Shown: positions 10,419-22,321, counted from the first letter of the stretch. The stretch: 60,000 nt of DNA from Symsagittifera roscoffensis (GCF_963678635.1 NC_087062.1:20387789-20447788), one strand, 5' to 3'. A program made the numbers and translations. The notes: generated from the letters alone by a model not told the origin.

Positions 10419-11080
10419 TTACCTATTTTCGATGCGGACTGACTTGCTACCACCTCTTGTGAGTAGTGCCCTCAAGGCTCTAGAAGTCGTCTTCGGACTT
10501 ATTGCACTTAAGTAATCTGCGTACACATCAATGTGCACTATCGTCTGATCGCTCGGTTCACTCAGATTTCTTGTTACTTCATGGCCGCCCACCGTGATTA
10601 TTGACATTATCTCGGCTCCAATTTTTGTTATGCCGAATGGTTTTCCTGTCACCATTTTTAGAGTGTTACAATTTCCACTCCCTGTCGCTCCCACCTCGGC
10701 TTCTGGCACTGGCACCGGCCTACGCAATGTCTCATTCAACTTCTTCTTCTCAATCTCCTGCTTCAGTTTTTGCTCGATCTCTTTTGTCGCTAGGTCCTGT
10801 TTCACTTTGTTGATAGCCTCCACAGCTGCCTTCTAGTTTTTTTCTAGTTTTTTTCTAGAGAATTCCTGGCCTCGAATTCTAAGGCAATTTTTACTTCCGT
10901 TACAGCCTTCACTGTTTTTGTCGGTAGTTTCGCACTCGGTGCCTCCGAGTTTTTTGTGTCAAACTCGGCTTGCCTGTTCCTCGTGTTCTCTACCGCCACC
11001 AGCGCTAGCTTGTGTTTTGGGTGACTCTGGTTCTTCACTGCTTCCCAAAACAACGGACAATCCGTCCTAAAGTGGCCTTC
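10419..11080 (-). pseudogene. Gag-pol linker with the end of a second zinc knuckle
   Basis: At 11080-11057 the - strand reads EGHFRTDC, the His-Cys half of a CCHC knuckle, followed by PLFWEAVKNQSHPKHKLAL. Its CxxC half is absent because a block of shuffled duplicates (11081-11505) lies directly upstream. The ORFs at 11053-10844 and 10823-10419 continue with a K/E-rich helix and a segment (ITVGGHEVTRNLSEPSDQTI) that leads to the protease. A short tandem of TTTTTTCTAG-like sequence near 10830-10860 breaks the frame. Confidence 0.6.
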
Positions 11081-11505
11081 TTGACTGCCTCCTACTCAAG
11101 AATACAGTTGCTTTATTCTCATTCGTCATTACTAAAATTACCGGTTTAATTACGTACTTCCTTTCCGGGTTTCGAATCCTGAACGTGGCATTGCTTAGAT
11201 CAATTGTTACATCGAAATTTCTGATGAAGTCTCGGCCTAAAATGAATTGGTCAGACCCATCCAAGTTTTCCACCACAAGAAAGCTCATCCACATGTTGCG
11301 TTCTCCCAAGTTTAGGGCTACACAATGGCCTCGAATTCTAAAACATTTCTTACTTGCGTTATAGCTGGCACTGGCACCGGCCTAGACAATGTCTCATTCA
11401 ACTTCTGCTTCTCAATCTCCTGCTTCAGTCTTTGCTCGATCTCTCAACAATATCTCGAAAATTTTGTCTGCAGTATCACGTTCCTCTTACTTCTTTACAA
11501 CATGC
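11081..11505 (-). repeat. Mosaic of three displaced duplicates inserted in gag-pol
   Basis: Three pieces lie side by side. Positions 11081-11320 match the protease C-terminal half at about 9800-10050. Positions 11325-11440 match the linker around 10710-10880. Positions 11443-11505 match the capsid region at 12063-12125. Each is a slightly diverged direct copy. Together they split the two zinc knuckles. Confidence 0.75.
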
Positions 11506-11956
11506 TAGTTGCTGAGTATCAAGCCACAATAGAACTCATGTTCCTCCATCTGGCTCATATCTTCATCATCCGGTGCATATCCCAGACTCTTCATGCCTTG
11601 CTTGTACGTCGTGCAATCCGCCACGTGATGATCCGCTGATCCGCAATTTGCGCATGACCTACGTTTGTCCATATCATCTCTAGGCTTGTACCATGACGAC
11701 CTCTGTGGTTGACTCCCCTTTTGCATGTTCCTATTCTCTGAGTACGAGTACTTCTTTGGTCTCATCAACATGTACTCCCTTGACACCTTGCCTCATCTCT
11801 TCTGGAGTCGGTGCATTGTCTTTCGATAGTATATAGTACGTTGCCAGCATTGTTCTCAAGTCGTCACTTTTAACCCCATCGATAAACTTTGAGGCGATGC
11901 TGAAGTTTCTTCTGTTTGTTGATTCTTCGGGATCACTCCTTCTTCTCAAGCTCTCA
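11505..11956 (-). pseudogene. Gag C-terminal region with CCHC zinc knuckle
   Basis: The ORF at 11949-11731 has the end of the capsid-like domain (FSIASKFIDGVKSDDLRTM). The ORF at 11786-11505 has RSCANCGSADHHVADCTTY, a C-x2-C-x4-H-x4-C knuckle at 11654-11613 that would bind the element's RNA. The two frames overlap, so a frameshift is present. This part of gag is missing from the other two gag copies, which break off at the tandem junction. Confidence 0.75.
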
Positions 11957-13572
11957 GGATCATCCCGGAACCGATCAATTGATTCTTCGTCCCTCTGTCT
12001 TCTCTTTTCGAATCTCGAATCTCATCATAGCTTGGTGGCCCTTCATTCCTGATCCGAATCGGTTCAACAATATCTCGAAAGTCTTGTCTGCAGTATCACG
12101 TTCCTCTTCCTTCTTTGCAACTACACATTTTAACGCCGTGCCTTCCAAAATGCTGAGTATCGCCGGGCAGGCCTGTCTCTCGTCATTCAAGTTGTCTTGT
12201 TCCAATTGTAGTCTCATGATTTCTACCCATGTGTCGAAGCATCCATCTGAGTCGTCCTTAAATTCCTCTGGTTTCTTGAAGGTTTTCCTGCACTTGCCGA
12301 CTCCTCTTTCAATCGAGTCAGTGTTCCTTGTAGCGAACGCTTCCAATGTCCTATTCATCATTTCACAGGTGCTAGCCCACGTAATGGCATCAGGTCCCAC
12401 ATGGTTGCTCGTTGTGGAATCCCCTGGACCATTTGTCGTATTTGAGGTTCCTTTCTTCATAATTGTCTTGCCCACCTTGGTCCTATGCTCGCTGCACCCC
12501 GGAGTAACAGTAACGGTGTGGACTCCCGCTTGTTCCGTTGTGGTTCCACGAAATCGACTCTGATGCCTTGCGTTCGATCTGTTACAAGCTTGTCTTGTGA
12601 TGTAGAGTTTCTCAAGATAGCATCCAGTTTGGAATGTATGGCACATGAACTCTCAGCCTGGTGTCTGCTCATTGTGTCTATTCTCGTCTCCTGACTCCCT
12701 AACTTACTGTTCACAGTGTCATACCGTTGCTTCATTTCTTGCATGTCTTTTTTGATATTTTTCTCTCACTCTTTGTCGGTAGCCTCTACCTTGTTTGACA
12801 TTTGCTGTAACCTCTCTTCAGTTGCCTTCGCCAGATTGAAGCAATTGTCCAGGCTCTCGCTCTTTTTATATCGTATCTCCTTTTCTAGCATTTGTCGATC
12901 CTCTTCACTGCACTTCAGTTTTTTGTCGATTTGTTCCAACTTCTCCATCAAGTCGCCCAGTTCAAGAAAAGTTGTTTTCTCTTGGTTAGCTGTTGCCCCA
13001 TTTCTAACTGTTGCCTCATGGCTAGCTGTTGCTAGAAGTTCGACCTGTTCATCGTCTCGATTGGTCTCTGTTGTTATTGCAGAAACCGTTCCAAATACCT
13101 TGCCTTTCTCGGTCGTTGGTGCTATTACCTACTTCTCTCTTTGTTTCATTCTGACCATCATTGCAATCCTCTCTGTGAACGTCGTTCTTTTTGTTTGAGA
13201 GTCATGCTTTATCGTTTCGGCGTGTTGCTCGTTGTATCTAGTCTACAATGTCAATCGGCGAGAATTCTATCGTCTTCTTTTCTTGTTCTTCCACATTCGG
13301 CATCGGTGTTGACTCCGTTGTTTTCCTTTCCACCTCATCAACACTCGATTTGTTGTCTCAAGATCAATTTTTATAGCAGGTACCGTTCGTCCCTCCTCAG
13401 CGCTTACTTTCGTCTTGCTTTCCTTTGCGCTTCTTGTGTTGACCATGCTCACTGAAAAGTTCTTTCTCATTACTTTTTGGTCCGAGGGCATCGCTTTCCG
13501 TTGCGACGAGTTATGATTTGTCTTTGACTCTAGAACCCTTTTTTCTGCTTTTGATACCCTACTTCGCCTCAT
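11957..13572 (-). pseudogene. Gag copy 1: N-terminus, coiled coil and capsid-like domain
   Basis: The start is MRRSRVSKAEKRVLESKTN at 13572. It is followed by a coiled coil (12951-12766), an in-frame TGA at 12768-12766 shared by all three gag copies, a further helical part (12744-12457) and a capsid-like domain (12646-11975) with DTWVEIMRLQLEQDNLNDER and ADKTFEILLNRFGSGMKGHQ. Gag would form the particle shell. Several frame changes (for example near 12500-12600) make it a pseudogene. A shared stop in all copies shows the parent was already broken before the triplication. Confidence 0.75.
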
Positions 13573-13751
13573 GATTCTTATTTACAATTTTCTCCATTTA
13601 CAGTATTATTATTTACGAAATTCTATTCTAAAGATAAAAAAGTTTAAAAAGTATTCTTAATTCTCTTATTTTAAAATCCTTCAATTCGTCATCTTAATAG
13701 GGCGGACTTTTCCTGATTTAATCGTTTTGACCGGTCCTTTGTGCTCTTTAC

Positions 13752-14570
13752 TTAAGTGTTTGGATATTTCAAGCTGTCTAAAGACCTATCACTCAAGTGT
13801 TGGACTACCTCGCACTGTCCCAAGACCCTTTTCGCTATGATGTCGGGACACTTCGCACTGTACCAAGACCTCTTAGTAATGTCTCAAGACTTTTTCGTAC
13901 TGTCACAAGACTTCTCCGTACTGCCCCAAGACCTTTCCGTACTGTCCCAAGACTTTTCGGCATTGTCCCAAGATTTTTCTGTGATGTCCCAAGACTTTCC
14001 CGTACTGTCCCAAAATTTTTTGGCACCGTCCCAAGACTTTTCGTTACTGTCCCAAAAGTTTTCTGTACTGTCCCAAGACTTTTATGTACTGTCCCAAGAC
14101 TTCTTGATACTGTCCCAACACTTTTCCGCACTGTCCCAAGACTTCTTGGAACTGTCCCAAGACTTTTCTGTACTGTCCCAAGACTTTTCGGTACTGTCCC
14201 AAGACTTTTATGTATTGTCCCAAGACTTCTTGGTACTGTCCCAAGACTTTTCCGCACTGTCCCAAGACTTCTTTGTACTGTCCCAAGACTTTTTTGTACT
14301 GTCCCAAGACTTTTTTGTACTGTCCCAAGACTTTTTTGTACTGTCCCAAGACTTTTCAGCACTGTCCCAAGACTTTTCTGTACTGTCCCAAGACTTTTTG
14401 GTACTGTCCCAAGACTTTTCTGTACTGTCCCAAGAGTTTTCTGTCCTGTCCCAAGACTTTTCTGTCCTGTTCCAAAACTTTTCCGCACTGCCCCAAAACT
14501 TCTTGGTACTGTCCCAAGACTTTTCTGTACTGTAACAGAACTTCTTGGTACCGTCCCAAGACTTTGCCTC
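13752..14570. repeat. 21-bp minisatellite array 1
   Basis: The array has about 39 units of 21 bp (span 819 bp) around the core ACTGTCCCAAGACTTTT. Units are degenerate at the left end and regular from about 13900. It lies just upstream of the gag start on the - strand, so in a leader region. No spacers are present, so this is not a CRISPR array. All six reading frames are open over most of it. Confidence 0.95.
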
Positions 14571-16676
14571 TCAAGTGTTGGGACACTTCACACTGTCCCA
14601 AGACCCCTTCTTTCTTAGTGTTGGGACAATCAGATTTCTTCATCGTTGTTGGGACTCTTGAACCACTATCCCTGGTACCACCACTTGATCTCTAGTATAA
14701 AAATTTCCCCAAAACCCAACATTACTGGCCAAAAGTTTCAATTTCTAAAACCCCTGTAATTATCTCCCTTTATTATTCTGATGCAAGTCGAAATCCAACT
14801 TGTTCGCAGGGGTCTTGTGATCACCTGTCCGTTCAAAACCAATAAAATTAGTACCAAAAACGTAAGAACTTGAACAAGAAAAAATGATAAAAACAGAAAC
14901 TTGAACCCACCTAAATTTCAAAGGTGACCAATGTCGTCCGTTCGTTAAAAAAATGTCTGGTACCTGACTGTCACGCGTTTTCTTCCCCCCTACAAACTTT
15001 CTTATGGGGTGTTTTCCTTCCGGGTTGAAAAACTGTCTATTTCCGTTCCCCCCACCCGATCCGACCAGGGTACCTACCTTAAATCAATCTTAAATTTGGA
15101 TATCCTCTCTCTGTAAATCACGCGTGTAAGATAATAATGTAACTAAATCGACGATATCGAATGATTAGTTACTATAACGTGTCCACCTTTTTACAATTCG
15201 CAACCGCCAACTTCTAACCTCCCCCCTATTTAGCCCCCCTTCTTAAGCCGAAAATTACATTAAGCGCTGCGTGCTAAACCTCTTGAGAGAAAACCGTAGA
15301 ACCTGTTTCCAAGCTCTGCTCAAGTAAAAACGTTCCTCAAAAAAGTGGGCTTCCGCTTATCCAATTTTACACTTATCTCCTATATGGTAATGTGGATTCT
15401 AACGATACCCGATTGACCAACCAGAACACGCTCGTGTGTCCTGCTCTGGTTGTTTTGATTCCGTGCTGGTTGTCTCCTTGGCTTGTCCAGCACTTCTCAC
15501 CAGCACCACTTTCCCACTTGGCTGGTCACCTGTTCCACTCCAGTCTCCTAGTGGTCCGTCGATCGACCAAAAAAACACCCCTGTGTGCCTTCTTTGTTCG
15601 GTCCCGTCGGTGCTGGATGTCTCCTTGTCGTGTCCAGCACTTGTCGGGTTCCCTTCCTGTGAACCACTTTCCTACTTGGCTGGTCAACTTTTCCAGTCAA
15701 GTCTCCTAGTGGTCCAGCTAAGTTGCAAGCTATCTGAAAACCCTTTAACAACGCCCCACACTCGGGCACCTTTTTAAATTGCTGAAATGATCGAAACGAT
15801 TGGTCCGATGAAAACAGTATGGGTATACTATTTAATTAATATAAAGGTTTGATCCAACTAATCTGGTGTCAAAGTCACTGTCCTTTTCTGCTTTATGGTT
15901 TTTGTTCCTTTTTCTATTCTTTTTCGGTTTTTGTTTCGCTTTTTGTCTTTTTGCTCGTTTTTTTTTGTCCCCCTAGTTACCCCCCCCCTTACTCGGTTAG
16001 CTAGGCTTCGTTCGGAGAGCGTACCAGGAAGTTTTCTCGAGTTTTCTTAAAAAGCTATCAGGGTACGACCGGAAGGTTTACACATTCCCGCTGAACCGTA
16101 CCACCGGTACTCTAGAATGGGCATGTAGCCCGGAGCTGTGTCAAGTGGGTTCGACTTCGTAGTCATGATGTCGTAAAAACACTATGTAACAGTCGCCTAC
16201 TTAATTCACATATGAGGTTAAAGAAAAATAGGCCCTTTAACCATTGGCTTAAGAGTCAGGGACACTATCTCTTGTGTTTTTCTACCTCGAATGGTCGGAG
16301 CCAATTCGGTTCACTTGCGACATGAGACTAAAACCCTCGTTACAGCTTAAAGGCCACTACCAAAATACCCCCCTCCCACTCTAGAAAATAAGAACGTCCC
16401 CATACTTAGGTCTCAAAATACCCAAAATACGCGAACGCCGTTAAAAACAGGGTCGGAACATTCCGTTTTAGTTGCTTTTTATTCGACAGTGGAGTTTTGA
16501 TCCATTTCAGATGAATCAACCTAAAACTCTCCATACCTCAACATAACAAGTATAAAACACACTCAAGAAAACTAAATTGGGTACTCACATACCAGCACAC
16601 TCGAGAATTGGAGTAACTAAATTAATCAGCAACTCTAACATTAAGGTAATTAAGTTTTAACTCAAGAAATTTGTAA
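14571..16676. other. Non-coding leader or LTR-like region of unit 1
   Basis: I see no convincing gene. Contents are a GTGTTGGGAC motif next to the array (the reverse complement of the repeat core), AT-rich sequence, an imperfect tandem pair of about 150 bp at 15463-15715, pyrimidine-rich runs (15890-15990), and sequence shared with units 2 and 3. It sits 5' of gag on the - strand, where an LTR and primer-binding site are expected, but I could not define LTR ends. Confidence 0.5.
15463..15715. repeat. Imperfect tandem pair (about 150 bp) in unit 1
   Basis: Two neighbouring copies share GTGCTGG, TGTCTCCTTG, GTCCAGCAC, ACTTGGCTGGTCA and CTCCTAGTGGTCC. The same pair is at 24222-24474 in unit 3. 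Unit 2 keeps only the first copy because its deletion starts at the first TAGTGGTC. Confidence 0.75.
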
Positions 16677-16905
16677 TTAATGAATTCCAGCAAGCAAATG
16701 AGTTTTGACTTGAGGAATAAGTTTTGGGGCTGGACCATGGGGAGACTTCGGTTGTCCACCTTTCCATCGAAGGTTCACTCTGGTCCACTTCGAATTATTG
16801 TCTTCCTCTTTCGCAATTGTTTTGTCTCCTATTTCAGGATAAGACAGCTCTACACTAGTGTGATTTTTATGTCTGGAAATTGCGAATAGCAATTTCTCGC
16901 TGCTT
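16677..16905 (-). other. Short ORF segment S, copy 1 (truncated)
   Basis: An open segment encodes KKSSEKLLFAISRHKNHTS and ends PKLIPQVKTHLLAGIH then a stop at 16677. Its 5' part is replaced by gag at the tandem junction. The longest copy is at 25436-25909. I do not recognise the product. Confidence 0.4.
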
Positions 16906-16916
16906 TTTTTGATTAC

Positions 16917-18531
16917 CAGGAAGATCATCCAGGAACCGATCAATTGATTCTTCGTCCCTCTGTCTTCTCTTTTCGAATTTCATCATAGCTTGGTGGCCCT
17001 TCATTCCTGATCCGAATCGGTTCAACAATATCTCGAAAATCTTGTCTGCAGTATCACGTTCCTCTTCCTTCTTTGCAACTACACATTTTAACGCCCTGCC
17101 TTCTAAGTTGCTGAGTATCGCCGGGCAGGCCTGTCTCTCGTCATTCAAGTTGTCTTGTTCCAATTGTAGTCTCATGACTTCTACCCATGTGTCGATGCAT
17201 CCATCTGAGTCGTCCTTAAATTCCTCTGGTTTCTTGAAGGTTTTCCTGGATTTGCCACCTCCTCTTTCAATCAAGCCAGTGTTCCTTGTAGCGAACGCTT
17301 CCAATGTCCTATTCATCATTTCACAGGTGCTAGCCCACGTAATGGCATCAGGTCCCACATGGTTGCTCGTTGTGGAATCCCCTGGACCATTTGTCGTATT
17401 TGAGGTTCCACTCTTCATAATTGTCTTGCCCACCTCGGTCCTATGCTCGCTGCACCCCGGAGTAACGGTAACGGTGTGGACTCCCGCTTGTTCCGTTGTG
17501 GTTCCACGAAATCGAGTCTGATGCCTTGCGTTTGATCTGTTACCAGCTTGTCTTGTGATGTAGAATTTCTCAAGATAGCATCCAGTTTGGAATGTATGGC
17601 ACATGAACTCTCAGCCTGGTCTCTGCTCATTGTGTCTATTCTCGTCTCCTGACTCCCTAACTTACTGTTCACAGTGTCATACCGTTGCTTCACTTCTTGC
17701 ATGTCTTTTTTGATATTTTTCTCTCACTCTTTGTCGGTAGCCTCTACCTTGTTTGACATTTGCTGTAACCTCTCTTCAGTTGCCTTCGCCAGATTGAAGC
17801 AATTGTCCAGGCTCTGGCTCTTTTTATATCATATCTCCTTTTCTAGCATTTGTCGATCCTCTTCACTGCACTTCAGTTTTTTGTCGATTTGTTCCAACTT
17901 CTCCATCAAGTCGCCCAGTTCAAGAAAAGTTGTTTTCCCTTGGTTAGCTGTTGCCCCTTTTCTAACTGTTGCCTCATGGCTAGCTGTTGCTACAAGTTCG
18001 ACCTGATCATCGTCTCGATTGGTCTCTGTTGTTATTGCAGAAACCGTTTCAAATACCTTGCCTTTCTCGGTCGTTGGTGCTATTACCTACTTCTCTCTTG
18101 GTTTCATTCTGACCATCATTGCAATCCTCTCTGTGAACGTCGTTCTTTTTGTTTGAGAGTCATCCTTTATCGTTTCGGCATGTTGCTCGTTGTATCTCGT
18201 CTACAATGTCAATCGGCGAGAATTCTATCGTCTTCTTTTCTTGTTCTTCCACATTCGGCATCGGTGTTGACTCCGTTGTTTTCCTTTCCACCTCATCAAC
18301 ACTCTGATCTGGTGTCTCAAGATCAATTTTTATAGCAGGTACCGTTCGTCCCTCCTCAGCGCTTACTTTCGTCTTGCTTTCCTTTGCGCTTCTTGTGTTG
18401 ACCATGCTCACTGAAAAGTTCTTTCTCATTACTTTTTGGTCCGAGGGCATCACTTTCCGTTGCGACGAGATATGATTTGTCTTTGACTCTAGAACCCTTT
18501 TTTCTGCTTTTGGTACCCTACTTCGCCTCAT
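16917..18531 (-). pseudogene. Gag copy 2, broken at the tandem junction
   Basis: This is the same gag as copy 1: start at 18531 (MRRSRVPKAEKRVLESKTN), helical segment 17702-17415, and capsid-like part 17604-16917 with the cleaner end RRQRDEESIDRFLDDLPG. It then runs directly into segment S, so the zinc knuckle and pol are missing. The shared TGA lies at 17726-17724. It cannot encode a full gag. Confidence 0.75.
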
Positions 18532-18702
18532 GATTCTTATTTACAATTTTCTCCATTTACAGTATTAATATTTATATACTAACGATAAAAAAGTTTGAAA
18601 AGTATTCATAATTCTCTTATTTTAAAATCCTTCAATTCGTGATCTTAATAGGGCGGACTTTTCCTGATTTAATCGTTTTGACCGGTCCTTTGTGCTCTTT
18701 TC

Positions 18703-19080
18703 TTAAGTGTTTGGATATTTCACGCTGTCTAAAGACCTATCACTCAAGTGTTGGACTACCTCGCACTGTCCCAAGACCCTTTTCGCTATGATGTCGGGAC
18801 ACTTCGCACTGTACCAAGACCTCTTAGTAATGTCTCAAGACTTTTTCGTACTGTCACAAGACTTCTCCGTACTGCCCCAAGACCTTTCCGTACTGTCCCA
18901 AGACTTTTCGGCATTGTCCCAAGACTTTTCTGTACTGTCCCAAGAGTTTTCTGTCCTGTCCCAAGACTTTTCTGTCCTGTCCCAAAATTTTTCCGCACTG
19001 CCCCAGGACTTCTTGGTACTGTCCCAAGACTTTTCTGTACTGTAACAGAACTTCTTGGTACCGTCCCAAAACTTTGCCAC
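18703..19080. repeat. 21-bp minisatellite array 2 (contracted)
   Basis: The span is 378 bp, 18 repeat lengths. It is identical in layout at both ends to arrays 1 and 3 but lacks 21 repeats. The join lies shortly after the GGCATTGTCCC unit at about 18910. Confidence 0.95.
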
Positions 19081-20463
19081 TCAAGTGTTGGGACACTTCA
19101 CACTGTCCCAAGACCCCTTCTTTCTTAGTGTTGGGACAATCTGATTTCTTCTTCGTTGTTGGGACTCTTGAACCACTATCCCTGGTACCACCACTTGATC
19201 TCTAGTATAAAAATTTCCCCAAAACCCAACATTACTGGCCAAAATTTCAATTTCTAAAACCCCTGTAATTATCTCCATTTATCATTCTGATGCAAGTCGA
19301 AATCCAACTTGTTCGCAGGGGTCTTGTGATCACCTGTCCGTTCAAAACCAATAAAATTAGTACCAAAAACGTAAGAACTTGAACGAGAAAAAATGATAAA
19401 AACAGAAACATGAACCCATCTAAATTTCAAAGGCGACCAATGTCGTCCGTTCGTAAAAAAAATGTCTGGTACCTGACTGTCACGCGTTTTCTTCCCCCCT
19501 ACAAACGTTCTTATGGGGTGTTTTCCTTCCGGGTACAAAAACTGTCTATTTCCGTTCCCCCCACCCGATCCGACAAGGGTACCTACCTTAAATCGATCTT
19601 AAATTTGGATATCCTCTCTCTGTAAATCACGCGTATAAGATAATAATGTAACTAAATCGACGATATTGAATGATTAGTTACTATAACGTGTCCACCTTTT
19701 TACAATTCGCAACCGCCAACCTCTAACCTAACCAGCCCCACTTCTAACCTCCCCAATTTAGCCCCCCTCTTAAGCCGAAAATTACATTAAGCGCTGCGTG
19801 CTAAACCTCTTGAGAGAAAACCGTAGAACCTGTTTCCAAGCTCTGCTCAAGTAAAAACGTTCCTCAAAACAGTGGGCTTCCGCTTATACAATTTTACACT
19901 TATTTCCTATATGGTAATGTGGATTCTAACGACACCCGATTGACCAACCAGAACACGCTCGTGTGTCCTTCTCTGGTTGTTTTGATTCCGTGCTGGTTGT
20001 CTCCTTGTCTTGTCCAGCACTTCTCACCAGCACCACTTTCCCACTTGGTTGGTCACCTGTTCCACTCCAGTCTCCTAGTGGTCGGAGCCAATTCGGTTCA
20101 CTTGCGACATGAGACTAAAACCCTCGTTACAGCTTAAAGGCCACTACCAAAATACCCCCCTCCCACTCTAGAAAATAAGAACGTCCCCATACTTAGGTCT
20201 CAAAATACCCAAAATACGCGAACGCCGTTAAAAACAGGGTCGGAACATTCCGTTTTAGTTGCTTTTTATTCGACAGTGGAGTTTTGATCCATTTCAGATG
20301 AATCAACCTAAAACTCTCCATACCTCAACATAACAAGTATAAAACACACTCAAGAAAACTAAATTGGGTACTCACATACCAGCACACTCGAGAATTGGAG
20401 TAACTAAATTAATCAGCAACTCTAACATTAAGGTAATTAAGTTTTAACTCAAGAAATTTGTAA
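19081..20463. other. Non-coding leader or LTR-like region of unit 2, with deletion
   Basis: It matches 14571-16676 but lacks about 740 bp. The deletion joint is at about 20079-20084, where TAGTGGTC meets GGAGCCAATTCGG. No gene is seen. Confidence 0.6.
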
Positions 20464-20692
20464 TTAATGAATTCCAGCAAGCAAATGAGTTTTGACTTGA
20501 GGAATAAGTTTTGGGGCTGGACCATTGGGAGACTTCGGTTGTCCACCTTTCCATCGAAGGTTCACTCTGGTCCACTTCGAATTATTGTCTTCCTCTTTCG
20601 CAATTGTTTTGTCTCCTATTTCAGGATAAGACAGCTCTACACTAGTGTGATTTTTATGTCTGGAAATTGCGAATAGCAATTTCTCGCTGCTT
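20464..20692 (-). other. Short ORF segment S, copy 2 (truncated)
   Basis: This is the same open segment as at 16677-16905, with the same junction to gag at its 5' side. Confidence 0.4.
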
Positions 20693-20703
20693 TTTTTGAT
20701 TAC

Positions 20704-22321
20704 CAGGAAGATCATCCAGGAACCGATCAATTGATTCTTCGTCCCTCTGTCTTCTCTTTTCGAATTTCATCATAGCTTGGTGGCCCTTCATTCCTGATCC
20801 GAATCGGTTCAACAATATCTCGAAAATCTTGTCTGCAGTATCACGTTCCTCTTCCTTCTTTGCAACTACACATTTTATCGCCGTGCCTTCTAAGTTGCTG
20901 AGTATCGCCGGGCAGGCCTCTCTCTCGTCACTCAAGTTGTCTTGTTCCAATTGTAGTCTCATGACTTCTACCCATGTGTCGATGCATCCTTCTGAGTCGT
21001 CCTTAAATTCCTCTGGTTTCTTGAAGGTTTTCCTGGATTTGCCACCTCCTCTTTCAATCAAGCCAGTGTTCCTTGTAGCGAACGCTTCCAATGTCCTATT
21101 CATCATTTCACAGGTGCTAGCCCACGTAATGGCATCAGGTCCCACATGGTTGCTCGTTGTGGAATCCCCTGGACCATTTGTCGTATTTGAGGTTCCACTC
21201 TTCATAATTGTCTTGCCCACCTTGGTCCTATGCTCGCTGCACCCCGGAGTAACGGTAACAGTGTGGACTCCCGCTTGTTCCGTTGTGGTTCCACGAAATC
21301 GAGTCTGATGCCTTGCGTTTGATCTGTTACCAGCTTGTCTTGTGATGTAGAGTTTCTCAAGATAGCATCCAGTTTGGAATGTATGGCACATGAACTCTCA
21401 GCCTGGTCTCTGCTCATTGTGTCTATTCTCGTCTCCTGACTCCCTAACTTACTGTTCACAGTGTCATACCGTTGCTTCACTTCTTGCATGTCTTTTTTGA
21501 TATTTTTCTCTCACTCTTTGTCGGTAGCCTCTACCTTGTTTGACATTTTCTGTAACCTCTCTTCAGTTGCCTTCGCCAGATTGAAGCAATTGTCCAGGCT
21601 CTCGCTCTTTTTATATCGTATCTCCTTTTCTAGCGTTTGTCGATCCTCTTCACTGCACTTCAGTTTTTTGTCGATTTGTTCCAACTTCTCCTCCATCAAG
21701 TCGCCCAGTTCAAGAAAAGTTGTTTTCCCTTGGTTAGCTGTTGCCCCATTTCTAACGGTTGCCTCATGGCTAGCTGTTGCTACAAGTTCGACCTGATCAT
21801 CGTCTCGATTGGTCTCTGTTGTTATTGCAGAAACCGTTTCAAATACCTTGCCTTTCTCGGTCGTTGGTGCTATTACCTACTTCTCTCTTGGTTTCATTCT
21901 GACCATCATTGCAATCCTCTCTGTGAACGTCGTTCTTTTTCTTTGAGAGTCATCCTTTATCGTTTCGGCGTGTTGCTCGTTGTATCTCGTCTACAATGTC
22001 AATCGGCGAGAATTCTATCGTCTTCTTTTCTTGTTCTTCCACATTCGGCATCGGTGTTGACTCCGTTGTTTTCCTTTCCACCTCATCAACACTCTGATCT
22101 GGTGTCTCAAGATCAATTTTTATAGCAGGTACCGTTCGTCCCTCCTCAGCGCTTACTTTCGTCTTGCTTTCCTTTGCGCTTCTTGTCTGGACCATGCTCA
22201 CTGAAAAGTTCTTTCTCATTACTTTTTGGTCCGAGGGCATCGCTTTCCGTTGCGACGAGTTATGATTTGTCTTTGACTCTAGAACCCTTTTTTCTGCTTT
22301 TGGTACCCTACTTCGCCTCAT
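20704..22321 (-). pseudogene. Gag copy 3, broken at the tandem junction
   Basis: The start is at 22321, with coiled coil 21699-21511, the shared TGA at 21513-21511, a helical part 21489-21202 and a capsid-like domain 21391-20704. The zinc knuckle and pol are absent, as in copy 2. Its difference from copies 1 and 2 is limited to scattered substitutions and one 3-bp insertion near 21691. Confidence 0.75.

Larger units (their letters stand above)
1342..13572 (-). mobile_element. Degenerate Ty3/gypsy-type LTR retrotransposon coding region (gag to pol plus macro domain)
   Basis: Read on the - strand the order is gag with coiled coil and capsid-like part (13572-11975), CCHC zinc knuckle (11654-11613), protease with LLDTGA (10394-9421), RT (9215-8566), RNase H (8537-8001), acidic linker and HHCC/DDE integrase (7831-5866), then two further copies of the linker-integrase block and a macro domain (2088-1342). 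RT and RNase H upstream of integrase is the Ty3/gypsy order. Stops, frameshifts, shuffled duplicates and a mutated RT catalytic motif show it is dead. The 5' leader lies to the right (13.6-16.7 kb). LTR ends, primer-binding site and target duplication were not identified. Confidence 0.85.
11957..16916 (-). repeat. Tandem unit 1 of 3 (about 4.96 kb)
   Basis: The unit runs from the 3' part of gag through the gag start, the minisatellite, a non-coding leader or LTR-like region and a short ORF (16905-16677). Its right end (about 16911-16917, GATTACC) is where the next unit's gag begins. The same arrangement is repeated at 16917-20703 and 20704-25675. Unit 1 lacks the CTAACCTAACCAGCCCC-type insertion (near 19724 and 23953) that units 2 and 3 share, so units 2 and 3 are the closer pair. 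Confidence 0.9.
16917..20703 (-). repeat. Tandem unit 2 of 3 (about 3.79 kb, two deletions)
   Basis: This is colinear with units 1 and 3 but shorter. The minisatellite lost exactly 441 bp (21 repeats). About 740 bp between TAGTGGTC (unit 1: about 15548) and ATGGTCGG (unit 1: about 16291) is gone, with the joint at about 20079-20084. Confidence 0.9.

Noticed and set aside
12485-13198. Plus-strand hydrophobic ORFs that look like membrane proteins
   Set aside because: They lie antisense to gag coiled-coil codons, whose complement is rich in Leu, Ser and Phe codons. The same holds for the copies in units 2 and 3.
13752-14618. Long + and - strand ORFs of 160-270 codons in the minisatellite
   Set aside because: They are pure 7-residue repeats open in every frame because the 21-bp unit has no stop on either strand. 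No start context, domain or non-repeat part supports a protein.
14641-14720. Possible primer-binding site (TGGTACCAGGG, GGTTCAAGAGTCC on the - strand)
   Set aside because: The order is wrong for complementarity to a tRNA 3' end and no LTR border precedes it.
19269-19538. 89-codon - strand ORF in the leader region (also at 23501-23770)
   Set aside because: It is broken in unit 1 and shows no domain. Probably chance in a non-coding leader.
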